This document shows, piece by piece, positions 42,798 through 51,136 of a DNA stretch of 54,456 bases (the stretch's first letter is position 1; each line of letters opens with the position of its first letter). The notes under the pieces are model-generated. The model saw only the letters and a list, made by a program, of their open reading frames with translations. It did not search any database and was not told the DNA's origin. A program made the position numbers and the translations under genes. The stretch comes from a bacterium. GTDB lineage: Bacteria > Elusimicrobiota > Elusimicrobia > UBA1565 > UBA9628. The stretch lies in the NCBI GenBank assembly GCA_021846045.1, contig JAJZCM010000001.1, positions 1 through 54,456 of the forward strand, written 5' to 3'.

Positions 42798-43360
42798 GAG
42801 CGTGCTGGTTTGAAAACGCCGGTTTTACGGGCGGCGCGTATCGCAATAAATGCAATTAAAGAACCCAGCACGGCCCCGCCGATTACATCGAGCGGATAAT
42901 GGACCCCGACGTAAACGCGGCTATAAGAGACAATGACGGCGGCGGAGTAAAAAAACGGGGTTAAAGACGGATAGGCGGCGCTTAGGACTGCGGCAGCGGC
43001 GAACATATTGGCCGCGTGATTGGAAGGAAAACTGAGTTTCCCGCCATAAGGCGCTCGCACGATAACGGGGATTCCTGACAAGGGGGGGCGGAGACGCCCG
43101 ACTAAGGGTTTTATAATTCGGTGGGCGATGATATCGGTAATCCCGGCGACGATTCCCAGGACCAAAATAACCCGAAGGGCTTCGCCTCTTCTTTTCCAAA
43201 TCCAAAAAAGGATGATGGCGGGTAAAAGGACAAAGCGAACTAGGGAAATTTTGTGAAAGTCCGTGATGGTGGGCATTACATAATCGAGCGGGCGGCAAAT
43301 AAGAACGCCGTTGATAATGTGGAATAAATAACGATCGAGGGATACGAGTATTTCTTTCAT
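42794..43360 (-). CDS. PAP2-family lipid phosphatase
   Basis: A 188-residue membrane phosphatase of the type 2 phosphatidic acid phosphatase family. The three active-site motifs are present: KPLVGRLRPP (KxxxxxxRP), PSNHAAN (PSxH) and SRVYVGVHYPLDVIGGA (SRxxxxxHxxxD). Members dephosphorylate undecaprenyl diphosphate or other lipid phosphates. Its place between TRL-like genes and a polyprenyl-phosphate-dependent glycosyltransferase fits carrier recycling. Both ends overlap neighbouring genes by four bases. Confidence 0.92.
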   Translation of the reverse strand: MKEILVSLDRYLFHIINGVLICRPLDYVMPTITDFHKISLVRFVLLPAIILFWIWKRRGEALRVILVLGIVAGITDIIAHRIIKPLVGRLRPPLSGIPVIVRAPYGGKLSFPSNHAANMFAAAAVLSAAYPSLTPFFYSAAVIVSYSRVYVGVHYPLDVIGGAVLGSLIAFIAIRAARKTGVFKPARS

Positions 43361-43809
43361 GTTTTCTGTCCTGCGCTTGGGATTGAAACTTTAAACGCGC
43401 GCGCTGAAAGCAGCAAGCATTGGCGCGTAAAGATTCCTAGAACGGTAATGATGTGAGTGTCAACCTTGACGTCGTAAATTCCGGAAATAGCGGGGTGAGC
43501 CTTTAAAATGTTCTTGACCGCCTTATTGTATCCATTTTCGCCGTAAGCGCCCGAGATCTTGCTCGCGGTCAAAGCCAAGGTGATTGGTATGCTTAGGGCA
43601 TAGGCGCAGCTTTGTCCCAGCACATTTCCCATGTCCGCGATATTTTTAGGCAATTCCCAACGCGTTGAGGGTTCAAAAGAAAGGGTTCCTTGAACATCAT
43701 AGACGATGAAGTATCCGCTGGGACTGACAACGGACGGGTGAGAAGTGTAGGTGGCGGAAAAGGCGTTTACGGGAAAAAACGCGGCAATCAAAAATAGATT
43801 CGGCTTCAC
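43357..43809 (-). CDS. TRL-like exported protein
   Basis: A 150-residue protein with a short signal peptide (FLIAAFFPVNAFSA). Residues 85-135 (GYNKAVKNILKAHPAISGIY, then VDTHIITVLGIFTRQCLLL) parallel the neighbouring TRL-like lipoprotein (YAIATQRALKTNPQGVLYDV, then VTSYLLGLWTRACTIV), so the two are diverged paralogs. The TRL family has no known function. Here the usual lipobox is missing. It is translationally coupled to both neighbours. Confidence 0.6.
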   Translation of the reverse strand: MKPNLFLIAAFFPVNAFSATYTSHPSVVSPSGYFIVYDVQGTLSFEPSTRWELPKNIADMGNVLGQSCAYALSIPITLALTASKISGAYGENGYNKAVKNILKAHPAISGIYDVKVDTHIITVLGIFTRQCLLLSARAFKVSIPSAGQKT

Positions 43810-44168
43810 ACGTGTCCGGATCTGCCGGTGACGATGGTGCAGGCCCTAGTCCATAACCCGAGCAAATACGAAGTGACTTTCAAATCCGATTTAACATCAT
43901 AAAGAACGCCCTGGGGATTGGTTTTTAAAGCGCGTTGTGTTGCAATGGCGTATCCCGAATTTCCCCAACTAACCAGCCATAAAACGGAATAGGTACATCC
44001 CTCTCCAGAAACGACGGGGTCGGAAATGGCCGCTTTGACGTCAATGGGCGTCGCCGAGCGGTAAGAATCGGGGGCGTAGGTGTTTGTGTAGAGGCATCCC
44101 GAAAATCCCGTTGCCAATAAGGCGAGGGCGATGAAAGCCGCGGTATTTTTCAGAAAGGGCATTTTCAT
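43806..44168 (-). CDS. TRL-like lipoprotein
   Basis: A 120-residue protein with a lipoprotein signal (LALLATGFSGC, lipid-accepting Cys about residue 26). After CLYTNTYAPDSYRSATPIDV the sequence follows the TRL pattern: GEGCTYSVLWLVSWGNSGYA, then VKSDLKVTSYLLGLWTRACT. The function is unknown. It is the first gene of the four-gene set TRL, TRL, PAP2, GT39, and the overlap with the next gene is ATGA. Confidence 0.7.
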   Translation of the reverse strand: MKMPFLKNTAAFIALALLATGFSGCLYTNTYAPDSYRSATPIDVKAAISDPVVSGEGCTYSVLWLVSWGNSGYAIATQRALKTNPQGVLYDVKSDLKVTSYLLGLWTRACTIVTGRSGHV

Positions 44169-44216
44169 TGGTGGGAATCTCTTGACCTTGTTATTTTACC
44201 CTTTTAGCGCCCAAAG

Positions 44217-45212
44217 TCAAATGAAATGCGCGAAAATGTGATAGCTGATGGCGGAAACGGCGGCGGCGCAAGGGATGGTTAAAACCCAAGCCACGATGAT
44301 CTCGTTGACGACTCCCCAGCGCACGGCGGAGAGCCTTTGGGTCGCGCCCACGCCCATGAGAGTTCCATTGACGAGATGGGTGGTCGAAATTGGAATGCCC
44401 GCCATTCCGCAAACAAACATCACCGTGCCTGCGCCTAGATCGGCGCAGAGGCCGCTTACGGGGCGAAGTTTGGTCACGCGTTGCCCAACTGTGTGGACGA
44501 CTTTCCAGCCTCCGGCCAGAGTCCCAAGGGACATGATGGCGTAGCAGCTGAGAATCACCCATTTGGGAATATAAAATTGCGGGCCCAAGACTCCATTTGA
44601 GAACAAGAGAATAGCGATAACGCCCATGGTTTTTTGCGCGTCGTTAAGGCCATGGGCAAGGCTTAGGAAAGCGGATGAGGCCAGTTGTCCTACGCGCGCG
44701 AAAACATCCACTTGTCTAGGAGAACTCTTTCGAAAAGCCCAAGAGCTTAAGACCATTAGGACATAACCTAAAATAAGCCCAAAGAGGGGGGAAATAATCA
44801 TGAAGGCGACCACCACGCCTATTCCCCAAGGCATCAAGCATCCCCAGCCCGCTTTCGCTACCGCCGCTCCGACAAGCCCCCCAATCAAGGAATGAGACGA
44901 GCTGACCGGAAGTCCAACGCGGAGGGTGAGATAATTCCAGAGGGATCCTCCAACGAGCGCGCCGAGGATGACGGCGTTATCCATGACTTTGGGAGAAATA
45001 AGCCCTTTGCCAACCGTGTTGGCGACATGGACGCCGAAGCCAAAAGCCGCAACCATGTGAAAGCAGGCGGCCCATAAAACCGCGTTTCTCGGAGAAAGAA
45101 CCCGGGTTGAGACAACGGTCGCGATTTCATTGGCGGCGTCGTGCATGCCGTTTAAAAAATCGAAGAAAAGGGCGATGCAAACGATGCCGTAAACAAGAGC
45201 TAGATGGGGCAT
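44217..45212 (-). CDS. pit: Pit-family inorganic phosphate transporter
   Basis: A 331-residue membrane protein. The duplicated PHO4 signatures are present: DFLNGMHDAANEIATVVSTR near residue 20 and SLAHGLNDAQKTMGVI near 195. VSSSHSLIGGLVGAAV and ISTTHLVNGTLMGVGA are the paired transport-core helices. Pit proteins move metal-phosphate with proton or sodium symport. Together with the DUF47 protein encoded immediately upstream (TAATG overlap at 45210-45214) it forms the common Pit-accessory pair. Confidence 0.94.
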   Translation of the reverse strand: MPHLALVYGIVCIALFFDFLNGMHDAANEIATVVSTRVLSPRNAVLWAACFHMVAAFGFGVHVANTVGKGLISPKVMDNAVILGALVGGSLWNYLTLRVGLPVSSSHSLIGGLVGAAVAKAGWGCLMPWGIGVVVAFMIISPLFGLILGYVLMVLSSWAFRKSSPRQVDVFARVGQLASSAFLSLAHGLNDAQKTMGVIAILLFSNGVLGPQFYIPKWVILSCYAIMSLGTLAGGWKVVHTVGQRVTKLRPVSGLCADLGAGTVMFVCGMAGIPISTTHLVNGTLMGVGATQRLSAVRWGVVNEIIVAWVLTIPCAAAVSAISYHIFAHFI

Positions 45213-45835
45213 TAAGAAGACTTAACGAGAATTGACTCTAAAACGTTGGCCACGTCCTCACATTTATCAACGGCTGTTTCAATGCCCTCGTAAATCTCTT
45301 TCCACTTGATGACTTCAAGAGGCTCCGGGCGGCCGTTGAAAAGATGAACGAGCGCTTCTTCAAGGGCTTTGTCCCCCGCGTTTTCAAGGCGATTGATTTC
45401 AATGCAGTAGTCCAAGACGCGCCGTTGCTTTTCAGGACGCCGCAATTCGGCGACGGCCTTTTGGATGTTTTCGGTCGAATTCAGCAAAATCTCAGCGAGA
45501 CTAAGAAGCGGAGCGTCCGAGCGGTCAATGCGGTATATTTTCATGCGAATCGAAACGGATTGGACCAAATCCACGATATCGTCGAGTTCTGACGCTAATT
45601 CGTGGATATCCTCGCGGTCAAAGGGAGTGATGAAGGTGCGGTTCAAACGATCATAGACTTCGTGGGTCGTGATATCGGCCTCATGTTCGATATCTTGAAG
45701 CTTCTGAAACGAGGGCGATTCAAGATTCCATTGGGCAATCAGATCCTTAAAGACGCGGGCGGCATGGACATTATGCTCTGCTTGAGCCTCGAAAAGGTCG
45801 AAAAATTTTTCTTCGCGGGGAATAAATCTAATCAT
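45212..45835 (-). CDS. DUF47/PhoU-like Pit accessory protein
   Basis: A 207-residue all-helical protein of the DUF47 family, PhoU-related. MIRFIPREEKFFDLFEAQAE, EHEADITTHEVYDRLNRTFI, and TPFDREDIHELASELDDIVD are diagnostic. DUF47 proteins are encoded next to Pit transporters and are thought to regulate them. TTGACA (minus strand, 45867-45872) lies upstream with a weak -10 near the start, so the pair is likely transcribed from there. Confidence 0.92.
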   Translation of the reverse strand: MIRFIPREEKFFDLFEAQAEHNVHAARVFKDLIAQWNLESPSFQKLQDIEHEADITTHEVYDRLNRTFITPFDREDIHELASELDDIVDLVQSVSIRMKIYRIDRSDAPLLSLAEILLNSTENIQKAVAELRRPEKQRRVLDYCIEINRLENAGDKALEEALVHLFNGRPEPLEVIKWKEIYEGIETAVDKCEDVANVLESILVKSS

Positions 45836-45931
45836 GGAGAAAGGGTATCGGTTTCAAGGCGTAGGTGTCAATGACCTTAGCGCAACAAACAGGTAACAAG
45901 TATATGACATTTTGGAAATTATGTTCGCGGG

Positions 45932-46180
45932 TCATTGAGACGCGCACCAATCCGCTTTGCCTCCGCAGATCATCTGTCGACTTTTTGCCGTTCCCGCGTT
46001 CATGAGCCATGGGAATTTCGCCTTCCTCATATTAGCGCCTTTGAAATCGAAGCGGGGGAGATTATAGGCGCGCAAGTCGGCGTTGGCGAGATCGGCGCAT
46101 TCGCCTTTTTCCATAAAAAACTCTTCAGGAATGTCATCGAGATCGATTGGGTTGCATCCCGGAGTTAGGTCGTCATCCAC
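45932..46180 (-). CDS. Pentapeptide-repeat fragment, probably 3' half of a broken gene
   Basis: An 82-residue frame beginning at GTG 46180. Residues 29-56 are pentapeptide repeats (ADLANADLRAYNLPRFDF, then KGANMRKAKF). Cys residues at PGCNP, KGECAD, MICGG and DWCASQ suggest a secreted disulfide-bonded protein, yet this piece has no signal peptide. The frame continues without break upstream into the signal-peptide ORF at 46238-46471 except for one TAA. The two are probably one gene split by a nonsense change. Independent translation from GTG is possible. Confidence 0.5.
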   Translation of the reverse strand: MDDDLTPGCNPIDLDDIPEEFFMEKGECADLANADLRAYNLPRFDFKGANMRKAKFPWLMNAGTAKSRQMICGGKADWCASQ

Positions 46181-46237
46181 GCATTGAAGTCCGACAAGCG
46201 GTTCTAAAAGCAGATGGAAGCGGATATTGGGGTTTTC

Positions 46238-46471
46238 TTATCCCTCTTGGCACAGCCGTCTTCTAACGTCAGAATCCGCGTTTGAGCAAGGATTTTCGGT
46301 TGATTGCGGCGCGGCTTGGGGGGAGGGGAGGTGTGCCTTGATTGTTTGACTCATTTCTCGGAAGCTTTGTCCTAAGTCGGCAACGCCTGCGGCCTTAGCG
46401 GCGGAAACGCTGACGAGAAGAAAAGTCCCGCAGATTAACGTCTTCACGACCTTGTCGCTGATTTTTTTCAT
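46238..46471 (-). CDS. Signal-peptide ORF, probably 5' half of a broken gene
   Basis: About 77 residues from ATG 46471: MKKISDKVVKTLICGTFLLV then SVSAAKAAG, a clear signal peptide, followed by a Pro/Gln-rich segment and NPCSNADSDVRRRLCQ. GAGGGG lies 8 bases before the ATG. It ends at TAA 46238-46240, after which the same frame runs on (ENPNIRFHLLLEPLVGLQCV) into the pentapeptide fragment at 45932. Longer in-frame starts upstream exist (46501, 46627) but add non-signal-peptide sequence. Confidence 0.5.
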   Translation of the reverse strand: MKKISDKVVKTLICGTFLLVSVSAAKAAGVADLGQSFREMSQTIKAHLPSPQAAPQSTENPCSNADSDVRRRLCQEG

Positions 46472-46643
46472 TTTTAAACCCCTCTGTTTTGATTTTTCCA
46501 TCCTCTTTATGATAGCGTGCCTTTGGCGGTAAAGACCATAGTAGCGATGCAAATTCCGTATGACGTTTAAATGACGAAGAGCGCGGGCTTGTTTTTGGTA
46601 AAATGAACGCGCGGATAGTGTAGTCATAAGTCTTTTTAGAATT

Positions 46644-46765
46644 CGTCACCCCGACGAAAGTCGGGGTCCAGTTTCTCGACGGAAGTCTGGCCGCTTTCCA
46701 ACGGATATGGAAGCGGCGCTTCCTCGCCGATGCTCGGTTGGATTCCGGCTTTCGCCGGAATGACG
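46644..46765. repeat. Composite palindromic repeat before tRNA-CAU
   Basis: cgtcaccccgacgaaagt plus its mirror open the element and ggattccggctttcgccgg closes it, as in the repeat at 13920. Between them about 70 bases contain another imperfect hairpin, ccgctttcc/ggaagcgg. It is the longest family member in the window and seems to be two elements nested or fused. Confidence 0.75.
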
Positions 46766-46770
46766 GCGAG

Positions 46771-46857
46771 ATGGCTTTATGCACGCGCCTGCGTTCATCG
46801 CTCGCGAAGCGAGAGCGTGCGTGGGCATCTATGGGAATGGTTTTATGCACGCGCCCG
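46771..46857. repeat. Direct repeat at the 5' end of tRNA-CAU
   Basis: The 21-base sequence atggctttatgcacgcgcctg (46771-46791) recurs with two mismatches at 46837-46857, where the second copy includes the first seven bases of the tRNA. The 45 bases between hold a hairpin, gctcgc-gaa-gcgagagc. This may be a partial duplication of the tRNA's 5' end left by a recombination event. Confidence 0.6.
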
Positions 46858-46924
46858 TAGCTCAGTTGGTCAGAGCACCCCGCTCATAACGGGAGGGTCG
46901 CAGGTTCAAGTCCTGCCGGGCGCA
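46851..46924 (+). tRNA. tRNA with anticodon CAU (Met elongator or Ile2)
   Basis: A 74-base cloverleaf. The acceptor stem GCGCCCG/CGGGCGC is perfect, the D-arm is GCTC/GAGC and the anticodon loop CTCATAA gives CAU. The T-arm is GCAGG TTCAAGT CCTGC, and A73 ends the gene. There is one C-A mismatch at the anticodon stem base. CCA is not encoded. CAU could be elongator Met or lysidine-modified Ile2, and it lacks initiator features. The leuS ATG follows 7 bases after A73. Confidence 0.88.
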
Positions 46925-46931
46925 AATTTTT

Positions 46932-49460
46932 ATGACTGATTCGATTGCTTTCTCTAAAATAGAGTTGAAGTGGCGGGAAAAATGGGAAGCCGCCGGGATT
47001 TTTAAAGCTCCAAAGATTCCCCGGGCCGGAAAGAAATTTTATTGCCTCGATATGTTTCCCTATCCCTCCGGGGCTGGGCTGCACGTAGGGCACCCTGAAG
47101 GCTATATTGCCACCGACATCCTTTGTCGTTTCAAACGCCGTCTTGGATTTGACGTTTTGCACCCGATGGGTTGGGACGCTTTCGGGCTTCCGGCTGAAAA
47201 TTTCGCGATTCAAACCGGTCGGCATCCGGAAGATATCACTAGAGAAAATATCGCCAATTTTAAGCGCCAAGTTAAGTCCTTGGGTTTCTCCTATGATTGG
47301 GACCGCGAGATTAACACCACCGATCCCGAATATTACAAATGCACGCAGTGGATTTTTTTGCAGCTTTTTAAAAAAGGCTTGGCCTATGAAAGCACGGCTC
47401 CGATCAACTGGTGTCCGTCTTGTAAAACCGGGTTGGCCAATGAAGAAGTTTTTAACGGCGTTTGCGAGCGCTGTCAAACCCAGGTTGAGAGAAAAAATAT
47501 CCGACAGTGGGCGCTTAAAATTACCGCCTACGCCGAAAGGCTGGAGAAGGATTTGGAGACTCTCGATTGGCCCCACTCGACTCTGGCAATGCAGAAGCAC
47601 TGGATTGGAAAATCCGAAGGGGCCGAGATTTATTTTAAGACCGAATCGGGCGAATCGCTTCCCATCTTTACCACACGGCCCGACACTCTTTACGGAGTTA
47701 CGTACCTGGTTTTATCTCCGGAACACCCCTTGTCTCTCAATCTTGCTTCTGCGGACAAAGCCGCGGCGGTGTCGGCCTATATCAATGAGGCAAAAAACAA
47801 AGCGGAACTTGAGCGCTCCGATTTGCAGAAAGACAAAACCGGCGTTTTCACCGGGTCTTACGCCGTTCATCCCTTGACTGGAAAAACCATTCCGGTTTGG
47901 GTTGCCGATTACGTTCTTGGAACCTATGGAACAGGGGCTGTCATGGCCGTTCCAGCGCATGACGCCCGAGATTTTGCTTTCGCCAAAAAATTCGGCCTTC
48001 CTATTATTCCCGTAGTCAGGCCTTTATCCGGTCTTTTGGAAGAAGCCAAGGAATTCGCTTATGTAGAAGACGGCATTGCGGCCAATTCTCCGGTCATCGA
48101 CGGGCTTCCCACTACGGAAGCAAAAGAAAAGATGACTCAGATTTTGGAAGAAAAAGAACTGGGAAAGCGGGCGGTCCAATACCGCTTGCGCGATTGGATT
48201 TTTTCAAGGCAGCGCTATTGGGGAGAACCCATTCCTATCATTCATTGCCCAAAATGCGGGACGCTTCCCGTGCCGGAAAAAGATTTGCCGGTTTTACTCC
48301 CAAAGGTGGATAATTACAAACCGACCGGCACGGGCGAATCTCCTCTCGCTTCTGTGACGGATTGGGTCAATGTCAATTGTCCGGAGTGTCAAAGTCCCGC
48401 CAAACGAGAAACCAATACCATGCCTCAATGGGCCGGATCGTGCTGGTATTACTTGCGTTTTATTGATCCGAAAAATCAAACTTTGGCGTGGGCGCCCGAG
48501 CTTGAAAAATCCTGGATGCCGGTTGACGTTTATGTGGGTGGAAGCGAGCATGCGGTGCTTCATCTTCTTTACGCCCGCTTCTGGCACAAAGTTCTTTTTG
48601 ATCAAGGAGCCGTCTCAACGCTTGAGCCTTTCCAAAAGCTGCGCCATCAAGGGCTTATTCTCTCTTTCTCCTATCGCGATTCAAATGGCCTCTATCATTC
48701 TTATGACGAGGTTTCGTTTAATTCCGAGGGCGAGCCTATTCTCTCTCAAACGGCGGAAAAACTTGTCGGTCAGATCGAGAAAATGTCCAAGTCCAAGAAA
48801 AACGTCGTCAGCCCTGATTCCGTCATTGAGCGTTATGGGGCGGATGTTTTCAGAATTTATGAAATGTTCATGGGGCCTTTTGAGCAGTCTAAACCTTGGG
48901 ATATGCGTTCCATTGAAGGCTCCTATCGCTTCTTAAGAAAAATCTGGACGATGGTCCATGAAGTTAAGTGGATGGATGGGGAAGGCTTGATTTCTCTAAG
49001 GAACCGAACGATTAAGAAAGTGACCGAAGACATCGAGGGATTCGGCTTCAATACGGGCGTTTCCACTTTGATGATCTATGCCAATGAAATTCACGCTGTG
49101 GATGAACCGGCCAAAATAGACATTGAAACCCTTTTATCCTTGATTAATCCGTTTGCCCCTCATCTCAGCGAGGAATTGTGGGAAGTTTTGGGACATCGTG
49201 ATTTTTTGGCGCAGCGCCCTTGGCCATCTTGGGATGCCCGTTATCTGGAAGATGACCAGATTGAATACGTCATTCAACTCAACGGCAAAAATAAAGAAAC
49301 TTTGACCGTTTCAAAAAATGCTTCCCAGGAATATTTAAAATCCACGGCCCTCTCTTTAGATAAAATAAAGATGATGACCCAGGGAAAAGAAATTGTCAAG
49401 ACCATCGTCGTGCCTCATCGACTGGTCAATATCGTGGTTAGGGAGATAATCGCGTCATGA
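46932..49460 (+). CDS. leuS: Leucyl-tRNA synthetase
   Basis: An 842-residue class I synthetase of bacterial LeuRS type. The HIGH motif is PYPSGAGLHVGHPEGY (about residue 50). The editing domain lies in the middle (TTRPDTLYGVTYLVLSPEHP), WAGSCWYYLRFIDPKN follows, and KMSKSKKNVVSPD is the catalytic KMSKS loop (about 620). A zinc-like CPKCG is present. The ATG lies 7 bases after the upstream tRNA with no Shine-Dalgarno sequence. Its mRNA is therefore probably freed by tRNA 3' processing. It overlaps lptE by four bases (ATGA). Confidence 0.97.
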   Translation: MTDSIAFSKIELKWREKWEAAGIFKAPKIPRAGKKFYCLDMFPYPSGAGLHVGHPEGYIATDILCRFKRRLGFDVLHPMGWDAFGLPAENFAIQTGRHPEDITRENIANFKRQVKSLGFSYDWDREINTTDPEYYKCTQWIFLQLFKKGLAYESTAPINWCPSCKTGLANEEVFNGVCERCQTQVERKNIRQWALKITAYAERLEKDLETLDWPHSTLAMQKHWIGKSEGAEIYFKTESGESLPIFTTRPDTLYGVTYLVLSPEHPLSLNLASADKAAAVSAYINEAKNKAELERSDLQKDKTGVFTGSYAVHPLTGKTIPVWVADYVLGTYGTGAVMAVPAHDARDFAFAKKFGLPIIPVVRPLSGLLEEAKEFAYVEDGIAANSPVIDGLPTTEAKEKMTQILEEKELGKRAVQYRLRDWIFSRQRYWGEPIPIIHCPKCGTLPVPEKDLPVLLPKVDNYKPTGTGESPLASVTDWVNVNCPECQSPAKRETNTMPQWAGSCWYYLRFIDPKNQTLAWAPELEKSWMPVDVYVGGSEHAVLHLLYARFWHKVLFDQGAVSTLEPFQKLRHQGLILSFSYRDSNGLYHSYDEVSFNSEGEPILSQTAEKLVGQIEKMSKSKKNVVSPDSVIERYGADVFRIYEMFMGPFEQSKPWDMRSIEGSYRFLRKIWTMVHEVKWMDGEGLISLRNRTIKKVTEDIEGFGFNTGVSTLMIYANEIHAVDEPAKIDIETLLSLINPFAPHLSEELWEVLGHRDFLAQRPWPSWDARYLEDDQIEYVIQLNGKNKETLTVSKNASQEYLKSTALSLDKIKMMTQGKEIVKTIVVPHRLVNIVVREIIAS

Positions 49461-50110
49461 GAATAAAAAACGTCCCGTTGGTTCTTTCCGCCGCTTTTGC
49501 GTGCTTGTTGCCTGTGTTTTACGGATGCAGCGCCGCTTCTGTCGAAGGGGTTGACGTTCAGTATAACCCGGCGGAACAACTCTTGCCCCACAATGTTCAA
49601 AAAATCGCGCTTCACCCGGTGGTCAATAAGACCCAGCAGTTTGGGATATCGGACAAGCTCTCGATTGTCATTCGGGATCATTTTATTCGGAATGGAGATT
49701 ATTTAATCGTTCCCGATAAAGAAGCGGAAGGAGTCGTTGAGACTTCGATTACCCGCTACATCAATACGCCGTTGACATTCAATCAAAATCTAACGCCCCA
49801 GACCTATCAGCTCCTCATGCTTTTGGATATACAGTTTGTCGATGTCAAAACCAACACTGTTTTGTGGGATCAGCCCAATATCCAGGAATCGGTCAACTAT
49901 ACGGATGCGGCGATTCCCGGCGGAATTACCGAGGAACAGGCGAGGGAAGAACTTTATCCGAAATTGGCCGATGATGTCGTAACGCGCGTCGTTCACGGTT
50001 TTGGAACGATCATGGGAGAGGCTTCTCGCGTGATTACCTCAACCGCTCCCTCGACTACGCCCGTGACTCAGCCGTCTTCAACGTTTACTCCGCCGGTTAC
50101 CCCCTATTAA
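49457..50110 (+). CDS. lptE: LptE-like outer-membrane lipoprotein
   Basis: A 217-residue lipoprotein. The signal ends in FACLLPVFYGCSAAS (lipidated Cys about residue 24). The body has two helices and a four-stranded sheet pattern as in LptE (NVQKIALHPVVNKTQQFGI, then VVETSITRYINTPLTF), and a Thr/Pro-rich tail. LptE plugs the LptD barrel that inserts lipopolysaccharide into the outer membrane. The leuS-lptE-holA-rpsT order is conserved in many diderms and supports the call, as sequence similarity within LptE is low. Confidence 0.8.
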   Translation: MRIKNVPLVLSAAFACLLPVFYGCSAASVEGVDVQYNPAEQLLPHNVQKIALHPVVNKTQQFGISDKLSIVIRDHFIRNGDYLIVPDKEAEGVVETSITRYINTPLTFNQNLTPQTYQLLMLLDIQFVDVKTNTVLWDQPNIQESVNYTDAAIPGGITEEQAREELYPKLADDVVTRVVHGFGTIMGEASRVITSTAPSTTPVTQPSSTFTPPVTPY

Positions 50111-50121
50111 CGAGAATTTTG

Positions 50122-51123
50122 ATGGAGTTGACTCCGGCCCAACTGTCAAAGGATTGGAAGGATGGGTCTTACCATCCGGCTTATTATTTATGCGGAGAAG
50201 AGGCCTCTTCCAAAAAAGCGGCTCTTTCTTTCATTAAAAAAAACGCCGATTCTTTTAATGTAAGAGAATTCTCCAAAACAACGGCTTTGGCCAAGACTTC
50301 TGAAATTGTTTCCGAACTTTTAAGCCTTCCTGTGTTTTCTTCGCATAGATTCATCATCGTTGAAATTCCCGACTCGGGCGTCGTTTTTAAAAAGGCTTTA
50401 GCGGATTATCTCAAATCGCCTCTGGCCTCATCGGTTCTCATCCTCCATTCAGAAGAAGCCAAGCCGGACATGAGAGATTCGCTCATCCATGAAATTTCTC
50501 GCCAAGGCGCTGTTTGTGTTTTTGCCAAACTCAAGGAAAATGAGGCTATTTCCCAAGCAATCAAGCTCGTTAAGAAAAATGGCAAGGACATCTCGCGCGA
50601 GGCTTGCGAATTTCTGGTCCGCGAAGTCGGCACGGACTGGGGCCTTCTAACTCAGGAAATTGAAAAACTTTGCCTGTTTGCGGAGGAAACGGAGGTGTCC
50701 TTAAAAGAAGTTGCCCTATCCTTGGGATACCGAAAGGAAAGCGATCCATTTCTTTTGTCGCGTTTGATTGAAAAACGGGATAAAAAGATGGTTTTATCCC
50801 ATCTCACCTTGTTTCTCAACGAAGGGAAAACCCAAGACCAAGCGTTTAGAGCTTTGTCTCAAATGAGCGCGGTCATCCTAAAACAGCTCAAGGCGAAGAT
50901 GATGTTTGAAGCGGGGCAGGAAAAAGCGGTGATTGAAAAAAATTTGAGGCTTCACCCCTATTGGGACAAAGGTTTTTTTGATCAGCTCTCAAGGGTGGAG
51001 GAGCGCACGTTGAGGAACAATCTGAAATCATGCCTTGAGACGGAAATAAAGCTCAAATCTCAGTCTTGGCTTAATCCGGCGATGGAAATTGAGCTTCTAG
51101 CCGATGTGATTTGCGATCATTAG
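50122..51123 (+). CDS. holA: DNA polymerase III delta subunit
   Basis: A roughly 333-residue clamp-loader delta subunit. YYLCGEEASSKKAALSFIKK at the N-terminus, then LLSLPVFSSHRFIIVEIPDS, CEFLVREVGTDWGLLTQEIE and the later SDPFLLSRLIEKRDKK and FRALSQMSAVILKQLKAKMM match the HolA fold. Delta opens the sliding clamp in the replicase clamp-loader complex. I chose ATG 50122 over the in-frame TTG at 50119. It lies 11 bases after lptE and converges with rpsT. Confidence 0.92.
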   Translation: MELTPAQLSKDWKDGSYHPAYYLCGEEASSKKAALSFIKKNADSFNVREFSKTTALAKTSEIVSELLSLPVFSSHRFIIVEIPDSGVVFKKALADYLKSPLASSVLILHSEEAKPDMRDSLIHEISRQGAVCVFAKLKENEAISQAIKLVKKNGKDISREACEFLVREVGTDWGLLTQEIEKLCLFAEETEVSLKEVALSLGYRKESDPFLLSRLIEKRDKKMVLSHLTLFLNEGKTQDQAFRALSQMSAVILKQLKAKMMFEAGQEKAVIEKNLRLHPYWDKGFFDQLSRVEERTLRNNLKSCLETEIKLKSQSWLNPAMEIELLADVICDH

Positions 51124-51136
51124 CGCCCGCGCGACT

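Noticed and set aside
46395-46850. 151-residue minus ORF near tRNA-CAU
   Set aside because: It is largely translated composite repeat and overlaps the signal-peptide ORF in another frame.
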